Positions 30,641-40,171 of a stretch of 64,000 nt of DNA are shown in pieces. The position numbers and the translations under genes were made by a program. Source of the stretch: Pomphorhynchus laevis. Lineage: Eukaryota; Acanthocephala; Palaeacanthocephala; Echinorhynchida; Pomphorhynchidae. Location of the stretch: the NCBI GenBank assembly GCA_012934845.2, contig WNNJ02001329.1, positions 1 through 64,000 of the forward strand, in the 5' to 3' direction. The number at the start of each line of letters is the position of its first letter. Positions within the stretch are counted from its first letter, which is position 1. Under the pieces are notes generated by a model. It worked only from the letters and a program-made list of their open reading frames with translations. It ran no database searches and had not been told where the DNA came from.

Positions 30641-31000
30641 CGTTGCTTTTTCGATGTCGCCACCTAGTATAGTTGACTCATAATAATAACATTTTTGAAC
30701 AATAATTTTCTTTTTCTATTCCTCTCGATGTTTAAACGCCCTGAACAATTGAATAGGACATCGAACGTATCATTGGACAACAACATATTTGTTTTTTATC
30801 CTCTGACAGATTGTACAATTTTTAAGTATTTTGTTTTTGGCTTTTTTTGTTATCTACTAAACTTTAGGTGTACTTGTCGCACTTGTCGTTAGCATCGTTG
30901 TCATCTTTCGCACTTGAGCAGATGAGGGACCACAGCCTGTTGTATGGAGCAAGGAAGGATATATGAACGAGGCGTATAGACACCTCGATACATAACTGTA
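30641..31000. other. No recognised gene
   Basis: Flank 5' of the Naiad copy. Short ORF 30,695-30,892 without motif. Confidence 0.4.
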
Positions 31001-31960
31001 TGCTAAGATTGATAACAGCTACATTGTGAATACACAACGACTTGTTCAGAACATGATAGAAAAATACATATAATAAAACAATGAATGTAGTTGAAGGTGA
31101 AAACGTTATGAATAAAAATGCGAACTATGGGACATTTTATATGTTGCCGAAGTTCTATATGAAAACGCGTCCATATATTGGGTGACTTATTATCAGCTGT
31201 ATTGGTACTCCTACGGAAAACTATCTAGATTTTTTCACAAAGCTTTGTCGCCATTGCTGCACAATGTACCGGCGCATATTAATAGTACACTTCAATTCAT
31301 GAATATATTTGTAGAAGAACATACAAAATGGCTAACGGATGCTATGTTAGTGACAGCAGACGTTCAATCGCTGTATACGGAAATTTCAACTGATTAAGGA
31401 TTACTCGCGATGCAAAATGCACTGATAAAGAGTGACACTAACCCGCAAAAGCATAAGTTTATCTTGGATTGTGCCAAAATTTTTCTGAACGAAAACATAT
31501 TTAATTTCAACGATCAAAAATATATTCAGAAACTAGGAACAGCTACGGGTACACCGATGGATCGATTTATGCGATTCTCTTTATGAGCATGCTAGAGGAT
31601 CAATGTTCATCAATGCCATCAAACAAATCCTTATCCTCCTGCCGTTATATAGACGATGTGTTCTTTGTATGGTCAGAAAACTTACCCAAGGAAACTTACC
31701 CAAGAAACGACCCCAAGGAAATTGACTTTGGAGTACGGAGAGAGTCAATTTTCTAGATGTTAGAAGACGGAAAATTCAAAATAACATTCTACCGTAAACC
31801 AGAGTCAAATCCGTAGGACATTCATTGCGACAGTTCTCACTCGACAACTATTAAAGAAAAATTGTAAACCACGAAGCCTTGAGAATACGAAGAGTGTGCT
31901 CGGATGATGCTCAGTTTGAACAGCGTGTAAATGACGTTATATATACTGTAAGTATAAATT
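31000..31960 (+). mobile_element. cPLE reverse transcriptase relic
   Basis: Worn RT in several frames: LSPLLHNVPAHINSTLQFMN (31,240), MLVTADVQSLYTEI (motif A, 31,345), FNDQKYIQKLGTATGTPMD (motif B, 31,510) and CRYIDDVFFVWSENL (motif C, 31,640). The order and motifs are those of canonical PLE RT. A connector relic follows (ARMMLSLNSV area). Confidence 0.7.
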
Positions 31961-32010
31961 AAAATTAATTTATAAGCAACTTCCGGTTTGGATCACGGTA
32001 TGACCAAAAT

Positions 32011-32248
32011 ATATAGGAAATATGATTATTGGTCTCTACTAACAAAAGACAAAGATTAATTATTCAATTTACGTTTCGCCTTGCGGCTTCTTCAAAAAAA
32101 ATTTAAGTAATTTATTATCAAGAAAGTTTAAACTTTCTTAATAATAAACTACTTACAATTTTTGAAGAAGCCGCAAGTCAAAACGTAAATTGAAAAATTA
32201 ATCGTTGTTATTTGTCGGTAGAGACCAATAAACATATTTCCTATATAT
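32011..32248. repeat. Near-perfect 238-bp palindrome with two facing hammerhead cores
   Basis: Centre at 32,129/32,130 (AGAAAGTTT/AAACTTTCT), arms about 118 bp with small indels. Left arm, reverse strand (32,071-32,097): UUGAAGA, GCC-GCAA-GGC, GAAACGUA. Right arm, forward strand (32,164-32,186): UUGAAGA, GCCGCAAGUC, AAAACGUA. These look like two PLE pseudo-LTR ends joined head to head. Confidence 0.8.
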
Positions 32249-32305
32249 AATAAAAGTTATCTTTAGAAACCCGTAAAAGACAAGCAACTTTTTAAATTTA
32301 AGAAA

Positions 32306-32332
32306 CGTTTCGGACAGTTTGTCCTTCTTCAG
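32306..32332 (-). ncRNA. Minimal hammerhead ribozyme core
   Basis: Reverse strand: AAAGA (stem I), CUGAAGA, A, GGACA-AAC-UGUCC (stem II, 5 bp), GAAACGU-U, UCUU (stem I). Every core base is intact, and stem III is the tetramer ACGU. This is the best example of the minimal type in the window. Confidence 0.65.
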
Positions 32333-32486
32333 TCTTTACAATAATGTGCAATTTTTCGCAAGCGTATACGTTTATATAAAGAAAGCTGTCACGGAATAAT
32401 CGACATACGTCCGCGGCGTCCACATAGATAAATGCTATATAACTCAAAAAATGGATGATCGTACGTGTTTAGTGATTCATCTGACA

Positions 32487-32783
32487 TTAATTGATCAATC
32501 TAAAATATTCTATAATTTTGCGCATATGGGAATCAGATATTGGGCCATCGATAATTGTCATAATCATGAAATGATCCGGATTTTCAATCATGTGTGATAC
32601 GTATCCATCTGCAGTTGTTTTCAATTCTTTTAAATCTCTCCGCCGATTATTTACTCGAATATGTATCTTGCCGATGTCTGACCGATCGTGGAAAAAACAA
32701 CCAACGACAGTAATAAAATTACCTGCCGAATAAATTTGAATGATCCGGAAAGCACATGGTTTGTTTAACGAGGCTATGCGCAT
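32487..32783 (-). CDS. Unrecognised ORF (98 codons)
   Basis: Open frame MRIASLNKPCAFRIIQIYSA, then VNNRRRDLKELKTTADGYVS and HFMIMTIIDGPISDSHMRKI. Base composition is less AT-biased than its surroundings. No family recognised. It lies between PLE ribozyme repeats and may be a piece of such an element. Confidence 0.25.
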   Translation of the reverse strand: MRIASLNKPCAFRIIQIYSAGNFITVVGCFFHDRSDIGKIHIRVNNRRRDLKELKTTADGYVSHMIENPDHFMIMTIIDGPISDSHMRKIIEYFRLIN

Positions 32784-32831
32784 GCTACCACGTCAGCGAA
32801 TTTAATGCGGTGCTTTTTAAATATATCACAA

Positions 32832-32907
32832 GGCAGCCGAAACGACTGATGGTAGTTCATCCTACTGATGAGTGCTGCCGACTACCATCAGATCGTCTAG
32901 GAGTGAT
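32832..32907 (+). ncRNA. Strand-permuted hammerhead-like RNA (best copy)
   Basis: GGCAGC-C-GAAA (32,832-32,842); ACGACUGAUGGUAGU; UCAUCCUA; CUGAUGA (32,865-32,871); G-U-GCUGCC (to 32,879); ACUACCAUCAGaUCGU-C (to 32,897); UAGGAgUGA. Stem II is G-C plus GCUGCC/GGCAGC. Stem III is 15 bp with one bulged A, ending at the triplet GUC. Stem I is UCAUCCUA/UAGGAgUGA with a bulged G. Everything a hammerhead needs is present, but in the order GAAA strand, CUGAUGA strand, cleavage strand. Confidence 0.55.
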
Positions 32908-33004
32908 AACGAAGTCTTCTCTGATTGTAATCAAACTCCGGTTTTTGACAAAATTCTTGATTATAAAATCATTATATATATGTATATACACATACATATA
33001 CAAA

Positions 33005-33135
33005 ATGATGTTGCTTGTCAGACGCAACTTTGATTCACGACTTTCAGTCACCATGTCACTTCTAGACGACCACTTCAGCATCGAAACAATGAGTACCCGG
33101 CAACACTCATCAGAAAGATGAGTGTTGCCGGGTAC
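33005..33135 (-). repeat. Inverted partial copy of the permuted hammerhead repeat, plus 19-bp palindrome
   Basis: On the reverse strand, CUGAUGAGUGUUGCC, then UGGUCGUC, then UAGAAGUGAC match the repeat at 34,725-34,790. The GAAA strand is missing. Instead the sequence turns back on itself: GTACCCGGCAACACTCATC (33,093-33,111) is exactly inverted at 33,117-33,135 with a 5-nt loop. Confidence 0.75.
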
Positions 33136-33139
33136 TTTT

Positions 33140-34160
33140 AAGTTACACATAATACCTTAATATAATACCTTAATACCTTAATGTATTAAATCACTCATTT
33201 GATGATTGTTTTTCAACCTTGAGCTAACAAGTTCATTTATAATGCTTGTAGTTTTAGCACAGAATATATTAGCAGTGCTTGTTGCTATCTTGTATAGTTC
33301 CGTCTACTCAAGATTTAGCTAGTGTGTAGCGGTAGTTTTTCTAATTACGGATTTTACTCTTTTAATAACAATTTTAAAGTTAACAATCTTTTTGTTCTCG
33401 ATTATATTTCTTAGCTTCTCATTCTACAAATTTACTCTCTTAGTATTCTTACTTATTGTAATTGTTTTTATTTGGAGATGTTTGTTTGTAATATCTAAGT
33501 GATAAGAGCATACATTTATCGCTTATATCTTAAAATATATTGGTCAAATGCATATTTGCTTAAGTTATCCCTGTTCAATATATCCCTATATATAATGTGT
33601 AACCAAAATGAATGGTTGTCCTTCTATTGGTCATGCATAATATTAATTACATACTTTAATGAAGGTCCGGCAGACAGTGAAAACTCGATTTCTGTTATAT
33701 ATAGTTGTAGTTAAACCATTGTACAGAATCCGCCTGCATGATATCAGTAGATGCGCATTTCGGTCTTTTTGGCTTTTTTCGATCAAAAATAATAGCATAT
33801 TGGATAATTTTAGTTAAATCCAAAAGTTTTAGGTTATATTCCTCCAACTGTAACAGTGATCGTCGTTGAGCCTAGAAAACTCGTCGGTCACTGATTTCCG
33901 ATTATCCGCGTTTCCTCACTCTTGCAGTGTGTATCATTTACAAGACCTGCCTCACTAAATTCCTCAAACGTCCAGTTCGGGTGTTCCAGTATATGTTTGA
34001 CAACATAATCCGTTACCCCTTTACGCTTTGTCTGCTCTTATGTTGTTTAATCTTATTATGAATGAGCATGAGACATATTGACGACATATTGACGTCCACA
34101 CTCTGTACAGCTGGCTACATACATTACTCCAAGTGATGTGTAATTTGTATCTCCTTTAAT
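33140..34160. other. No recognised gene
   Basis: AT-rich; ORF 33,499-33,714 shows no motif. TACCTTAATA recurs at 33,150-33,185. Confidence 0.4.
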
Positions 34161-34277
34161 GGAATATTTATAATGTTTATAATATTTATAATGAATATTT
34201 ATTATATTTATATATAATTTATTATTTTAATTTTATATTTATATTAAATACTTAGACTCAATTAGCTGATTTGATTT
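34160..34277 (+). mobile_element. Naiad 3' terminus, isolated
   Basis: AT-rich UTR ending GACTCAATTAGCTGATTTGA at 34,255-34,274, the shared family terminus. 34,278-34,660 beyond it has only unrecognised reverse-strand ORFs (34,262-34,498 and 34,359-34,682). Confidence 0.65.
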
Positions 34278-34663
34278 TGTTTTTGTGGGCGCTCCTGTGA
34301 GTGTCGTTCCAGAATAACTGCACATGTTTTGAACATCATTTCTGTTGCACGATTTGCATCAAAAGTAATTTTGATCTGGTTTATTACACTTAAGACGGGA
34401 GTGCACCAACCATTCATAGATTTTGGACCTTTGATGCATGGCAATCTTAGACGACTGAGCACATATTCCCAAACTGCTGCAGATTGTTCTAACCTCATTC
34501 GTAATATCGCGTCTTAAACTGTATAACGGTCGATGGTAGCTTACACTATCGTCAACTTCATAGCAACACGTGTTCATTTTTATTAATGTCGCATTGCAAT
34601 CCAGTTGTCTGAAGCGATTTACTTGTAAGTAGATATGCTTCCTAGAGTAGCCCCTCTCTGACA

Positions 34664-35235
34664 ATGTTGGAAACGCCTTCATTCACAATCTCACACAGGA
34701 AACCGAAAATACCAGTAGGTACTTCATTCTTCTGATGAGTGTTGCCGGGTACTCATTGTTTCGATGCTGAAGTGGTCGTCTAGAAGTGACATGGTGACTG
34801 AAAGTCGTGAATCAAAGTCCAGTCTATTAAACAACACCGTTTTATATAAATGAGGCATTTCACAAGATATCCTAGACCCTTATTTACTCAGCACATTCGT
34901 GCACTATTATTATACATGCCGTATCCATTAATGATCCAATAAGTGCAGCAACTATTCAGCAACAACATATGACTAGTATATAAGGATGGTCTGCACAACA
35001 ATTCGATCTGGTAAAGAGAGTAAGCCTCAGACAATTAAGCAAAGTGTCGGAAACGCCTTCATTCACAATGTCACACAGGCAACCGAAACGACCAATAGAT
35101 ACTTCATTATATTGATGAGTGTTTAAAGGTACTCCATCATTTCGATGCTGAAGTGGTCGTCTAGAAGTGAAATAGTGGCTTAAAGTCGTGAATCAAAGTC
35201 CATTATATCAAGCAATACCATTTTTTATGTATATT
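34664..35235 (+). repeat. Tandem repeat (381-bp period) with two permuted hammerhead-like copies
   Basis: The segment from GGAAACGCCTTCATTCACAA through GAATCAAAGTCCA occurs at 34,669-34,822 and 35,049-35,202 in the same direction; candidate cleavage sites (GUC) end at 34,780 and 35,161, 381 bases apart. Each holds GGCAAC-C-GAAA (GGAAAC in the first), CUGAUGAGU-GUUGCC (worn in the second), and UGGUCGUC-UAGAAgUGA. The CUGAUGA strand of copy one pairs fully with the GAAA strand of copy two. The size and layout resemble animal retrozymes. The right end is cut by LINE-C. Confidence 0.6.
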
Positions 35236-35364
35236 CATAAATAAATAAGGACTTTATTAAAAATTACAACCGATCAAAAAACTAGATAACATAATTAACA
35301 AAACAGTAAGTACGACCAAATCAACCAACGACTGCAATTTGCACTGGTCTTCTTATACCCACTT

Positions 35365-36680
35365 TTACGGCCTTAAATCCAGAGAGTTCTGAGCTCCCCA
35401 ACCGATCCAACACGCCGCCTTCAGACTGAACCAACCGGGGTCTTTCACACTTCGAAGAATCCAATCGGCGCGGACTATGCTGGGTAAACGAGAGACGAGG
35501 AGCTTAAGAAACCTTAGTCTTTGCTCAGGGGGACGTCCTCTCGAAAAGAAGACTAATCCCGAGATAGCCAAGGTACCCCAAAGGCGCACCTGGGTTTTCC
35601 CTTTCAATGGTAGATGCTGAACCCGTTTCAGAGCCCACCTAGCTTTCTTCAGGATACGTTTGAGTCTATCCAGGTCAGCTTTCGCCAACCAGTTTACGGC
35701 AACGGTGAATCCCAGGCATTTTACTCGACTTGTGAAGGAGAGAAGTGGTCCAGAGGCAACTATGGAGGAGAGCGCGTAGAGTGCTAATCTCTTAAGTTTT
35801 TCTTAGTTGCAGGGGTGCCATGAAAGACAACCGCCTGCGATTTGGCGGAGTTTAAAATAAGATTGGATATGGGTAACTGGTCTTTTAATCTTAAAAAGAA
35901 ACGGCTGATGTCAGAGACTACGTCTTTACACCTGTGTCCAGTAAACAGGGCTGTGTTGTCAACAGCGTACACCACTAGACGTTGTTCACGTTTAAACATT
36001 TTAAAGAGGTTAATGAAAGCAGCAAGATATAAGATGGAAGAAAGTATAGATTCTTACACCGGTAATAGGGTAGAACCGACGCGCATCAGGGTCGTCCTCA
36101 TAGTAAAATCGCTTGGTATACAGCAGGATCTCCACTCTGTTCACAATTCTCGCAGGCAACCCGAGGGACCTAAGAGAAGAGATCACAAAAGGAATGGAGA
36201 TGCGGTCAAATGCAGCAGAAAAGTAGAGGAAAACAGCCACAACTATACGATGGCTATTATCTCGACAAAACGGATCCACCTCACCAACTGCTGAATGGAC
36301 CGAGCGACCTTTGACGAACCCATGAAAACCTGGAGGGATCAAATTACGCCTACTTAAATGGTCGCAAATTTTACGCGCAAGCGCTTTTTCGTAAATCAAT
36401 ACAAGGGCATTTTGAATTGAAATGGGTCGCAGATCTTTAGGGCATGAGCAGGATTTTTTCTTAGGAATAAAAACACGCTTACTAATATTGATGCCTGCTA
36501 CATCGAATGGGGAGGCTAAAAGCATTGTGACGGCCACCTCTCTTCTCTGATCAGCTGTCAAAAGCTGACAGACCCGAGAAGAAAGTGGAGCGACGGATTT
36601 GGAGGTGCCCGGGAGTGGACCACAGGAATTTAGGATATCCGTAACAGATAGATCCCTACTCCTGAAATTACACCAAGGCG
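35365..36680 (-). pseudogene. LINE-C reverse transcriptase and C-terminus
   Basis: 36,561-36,010: LLTADQRREVAVTMLLASPF, RVFIPKKKSCSCPKDLRPIS, GFHGFVKGRSVHSAV, VVAVFLYFSAAFDRISIPFV (motif A). 35,999-35,784: EQRLVVYAVDNTALFTGHRC (motif C). 35,688-35,365: DLDRLKRILKKARWALKRVQ to the end. In motif C the first Asp of YADD is Val (GTT for GAT). The copy at 60,750 has the same Val. The lower part is broken at two places. Confidence 0.8.
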
Positions 36681-36719
36681 GGATTGGTTGAGGTGATTGA
36701 GTGGTTCCTTAGTTGTGTA

Positions 36720-37850
36720 CGACTAGTGACTCCTCCAAAACTTTATCAAGTTCTACATTCCCTATCCAACCCAATGCTCAATCCTTCCAGCAAACAAACT
36801 TCACTTTCTCGAAAATCTTCCAAACGGAAGACTGAGAAGGATTAAGACGAGCAATACTCGTCCTACCCTACTCAGCTGGAACCTATATCTAGTGCTCCAG
36901 TATTCATTCGAGAGAGCCTGTCTGGCGGAAGCAGAGAGATTAGGGAGGTTAAGCAGTTTCGCTAGGACCTTGAGTTTCGTCGGAGTGGGATTGTTTATAC
37001 GACCTTTATAGGTAGTCGATAAAATTGCGGTAGCTTGCGAAAAGAGGTAGGTATTAAATTCGGTTAAACTCTCATTTCCTATTCCGGGAAAGAGTTAAAT
37101 AACCGCTTGAAAGAAGGCCACTCTGAACGGATCAAAGTGAATCCTCCTACGAAGCAACATATCTTCCTCAATTCTCGAACGAGTTAGGTCATGAGAGGTC
37201 AACAATTGCTGGCGCGACTGCTCTGTGCAGTGGGGTTTTAACTGCCACCTCGAGTGAAGCAGTAAAATGTCAAGGATAGAATTTGTTGATGTGCAATGAA
37301 AGGCAGGGGATGGGGGTTTGTGAATAAGATAACAGTTCCTAGCTCTGCGAATTGCTGCATTAATCCAACGACCAGTTGTCGTTAAAATCTCTAAGTATCA
37401 TGTCATAACCGCTGTCAATAATACTATCCAGGAGGTCACGGTTCTTGTGAATTTTCCCTGGACGGATGTAGACATTGGCTAGACTGAGGCGTTTACCGTT
37501 CTTACTGAGTGAAACTACTTAATAAAACATGGCTGGACATGAGTAGTTTAATAGGAGGAAGGATCTTAAGGAGCACTTAACTAAGGTCAAGAGTCCTTGA
37601 GATGAAGAGGAGTGAGGTGGGTTATGTATGGAGTGTAGTGGGAACATATATGCTTCGGGATAAATCGAGTAATGTCCTGGGGAAGACGGATAGACCGCGT
37701 CTTCTAAAGGACTATAACATCTGCATATCTACCAGATAAAAGTCTAAGGGCAGAAGCACCTCACGAATTCCACTGAAGGACATTCAGTGAAGAAAGTTCA
37801 CGAGTACTCTGCATTATGATGGATTAGTTGGATGGGGGATTGCCTACCTA
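36720..37850 (-). pseudogene. LINE-C endonuclease and linker
   Basis: Reverse-strand sequence parallels 58,870-59,960: LANVYIRPGKIHKNRDLLDS, YDMIL.DFNDNWSLD and the linker RRRIHFDPFRVAFFQAVI. The family's GDFN box is poorly kept in all three copies. Broken by several shifts, with no long frame. Confidence 0.6.
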
Positions 37851-37961
37851 GACAGAGCTAGGTGCAGGAAGGTTACCCTTCCCGACACTAGCCCACTTGG
37901 GGTCGTTACTTTCCCTTGGGCAGCGTCTTAATTTCCCCTATGCTGTTCGCCACTCAGCATT

Positions 37962-38440
37962 TTACCGATCTTGAGCGAAGGGACAGTATGGGCCGAAGCA
38001 CCCTTTTTTAGATGACAGAATTGTGGCAGAAGGAATCGAAGGATTTGTGCAAAATGCAGACACAACCTTTGAAATTAGGTTTTCCATTTTCTTATAAACC
38101 GCTTCCACTCTTGCATCCATCGCACACATTATGTCAGCATCCCCCGTGCGTGGGGAGGCAGCACTCGAAAAAATTTGCAGGCCTAAGCACGGCACCGGAC
38201 TTGTGGAATTTGCCATAGTATTGTTTGAATTGAGCACATTTTTTGCTCCAGGCGGGATTGTACCCCCCCACAATTGAAGCATAATGTGGGGGCCTCACAA
38301 CGAAGATTAGTCTGTAGAGCTGCACAGTCGGACGAACCACACGCTCCACATGTAGGTGTCTCACTTCAGCTGGAGGTCCAGTGTCACCATTTGTGACACC
38401 GGCTGCAGTGAGGATAGGTATATTCATCTTTTCCAATAAG
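37962..38440 (-). pseudogene. LINE-C ORF1 zinc-knuckle region
   Basis: Mixed frames give TPTCGACGSSDCAALQTNLR, CEAPTLCFNCGG and PAWSKKCAQFKQYYGKFHKS. They parallel ATCRMCGSLSCLAMNFTDSC, CTNCGGGAIRPGA in the copy at 58,355-58,480. CCHC-type knuckles bind element RNA. ORF1 ends SFCTNPSI… near 37,962. Confidence 0.6.
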
Positions 38441-38492
38441 TGTAAAACAAATATTAAAGCCCAAAAAGGAGTTTAGAGTTCATTTAGCACAT

Positions 38493-39017
38493 TTAGAGTT
38501 CATCAGAATTTCCCCTTATTCCAGTGGGGCAGCAGAACCCAATGGGTATTAGGTTACCCCCTTTACCCAGAAAAGACCGGAAGTTAGAAACCTTATAGGA
38601 TTTTTCTAGTAGTTTAATATCAGTATCATCAAGGTGACAGGGTAAATTCGATATTTTTAGAGTGCCAAGAATGGGTTTAGAAAGAATTGCACCATATTCA
38701 GATAAGGCTGATTCAAAGTGATCTATATAGTCCTTTGCCAGATCAGCAGAGACAAATGAGATCTTGAGCTCTGTCTCGTACAGCTTGACTGAATTGAAAA
38801 TGACCCTGTTGGTCAATTTTTTACAGAAAGGCCTAAGGAAGACATTAAATAAGAGATGCCTTTTTATCGGCTTCTTAAGCTTGATTACTATCAAATTTTT
38901 GAGTTTTGGGATGGGAGGAAGTACCTCCCTATCACCGTTAATCAAAGAAACGTCACTAACCTTCGTTGTCATTGAGTTAGACCCAATAAATACCTTAATA
39001 TCGTCTTTTTCTTCCAA
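38493..39017 (-). CDS. LINE-C ORF1 protein, N-terminal part (174 codons)
   Basis: MEEKDDIKVFIGSNSMTTKV, then LIVIKLKKPIKRHLLFNVFL, LKISFVSADLAKDYIDHFES, LGTLKISNLPCHLDDTDIKL and NFRSFLGKGGNLIPIGFCC. It aligns with 57,646-58,300 (ELKISFISADILNAYRDY, ASLKINNLLVAWDEDD, NLRQMLGRDGNPIQVVFC) at clearly lower identity than the RTs share. The layout is that of a Gag-like LINE ORF1, a nucleic-acid binding domain before zinc knuckles. The knuckles follow in another frame. Confidence 0.7.
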   Translation of the reverse strand: MEEKDDIKVFIGSNSMTTKVSDVSLINGDREVLPPIPKLKNLIVIKLKKPIKRHLLFNVFLRPFCKKLTNRVIFNSVKLYETELKISFVSADLAKDYIDHFESALSEYGAILSKPILGTLKISNLPCHLDDTDIKLLEKSYKVSNFRSFLGKGGNLIPIGFCCPTGIRGNSDEL

Positions 39018-39214
39018 ATTCGTATTAATTTGTGCTGGAAAACTGGATTTTACGAAGTTCTTTGTTCTTCCGACGTTAATACTTGTACACGTTTTTTGTA
39101 TTTTTTAGGTACTATTTGTATATTCATGTAACCCGCTTTAGGATGTCAAAAAACTGACAATTTGCGCACGTTGGAGCTTCAAAAAAATTTGTAAGTAACT
39201 TTAAAAAACTAACT

Positions 39215-40171
39215 ATGGAGGCAGCTGGTCAAATGAATTTTGCTTATGAATTGTTCTTGAAGATATGGCCAACGCTGGACAGTCGTCATGGGGATACCGT
39301 GGATAATCGAGAGGATATTTATTAACGCTTTGGTCGCTCTCTTAAACATTTCTTGTTGGATTTTCTCAATTCGAAGGGTGTTTTGCGTTTTTACATTGAC
39401 CATGTCGAAGTCAACTTCCAGGGGTTCATAGGTTACGATTGTGATGAAGTATTTATCGAGGGCAGTGATGGCACTGTATATGTTCATGGATAAATCAACA
39501 CAGGATCTATCGACGATGCAGATAAACGATCTGAAGATTTGTCTGATAACATAATCGAAACCGAAAGAGAGTGTGAAAATGTTCTTATTGATAGCAGAAC
39601 TGGAAACGACAGTGATGATGATTGTGAGGACACCTGGGCTTATAGTTCAGAGGTTGACACTGTAGATACCTTTAATATTGTCGGTGTAATTAATGTTCTA
39701 TCAGATAACAGAAGCAATGACTGCAACGGTTACGGGAATGACTACCTTGCGACTATAGTGCTGATGGAGGACGTGGGATCTATCGATGATGCGGATGAAC
39801 GATCTAAATACTTGTCTGATAACATAATCGAAACCGAAAGAGAGTGTGATGATGCTTTTATTGATAGCAGAACTGGAAACGACAGTAATCAGGATTGTGA
39901 GGGCACCTGGGCTTATATTTCAAAGGTTGACACTGTAGAAACTTTTAATATTGTCTGTGTAATTGATGTTTTATCAGATAACAGAAGCAATGACTGCAAC
40001 GGTTATGGGAATGACTATCCTGCGACAATAACGCTGATGGAGGACAACAACGATTCTGGAAATTACCACTGCTGTAGTGTGGAGAAAAGAATGGTTCTAA
40101 AAAGTCTTGAGTCTTCCGGTTGTGGTTGTTTCTCTGATACAGCAACGTGTTGGAAATCCAAAAGAAAATAA
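39215..40171 (+). pseudogene. Unrecognised acidic protein with two 92-residue repeats
   Basis: One reading frame from ATG 39,215 to TAA 40,171 (319 codons), interrupted by two TAA stops in its first third. The start reads MEAAGQMNFAYELFLKIWPT, then FLLDFLNSKGVLRFYIDHVE, GFIGYDCDEVFIEGSDGTVY. Then a 276-bp unit occurs twice (39,500-39,775; 39,776-40,045): SIDDADERSKYLSDNIIETE, RECDDAFIDSRTGNDSN, SNDCNGYGNDYPATITLMED. Strongly acidic and Asn-rich. The C-terminus has several Cys. No family recognised. It is the only candidate for host-derived coding sequence; it could equally be part of an unknown element. Confidence 0.5.

Larger units (their letters stand above)
35236..39085 (-). mobile_element. 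LINE-C, long copy (reverse strand)
   Basis: From 39,085 down: ORF1 (39,017-38,493), zinc-knuckle region (38,440-37,960), endonuclease (37,800-36,750), RT and C-terminus (36,680-35,365), 3' end near 35,240 with an AATAAAG on the element strand. The composition is less AT-biased than the surroundings. It matches the forward copy at 57.6-61.4 kb closely in ORF2, but only loosely in ORF1. Confidence 0.85.

Noticed and set aside
34262-34682. Two overlapping reverse-strand ORFs (78 and 107 codons) as a gene
   Set aside because: They overlap in different frames, one starts inside a Naiad terminus, and no domain is visible.
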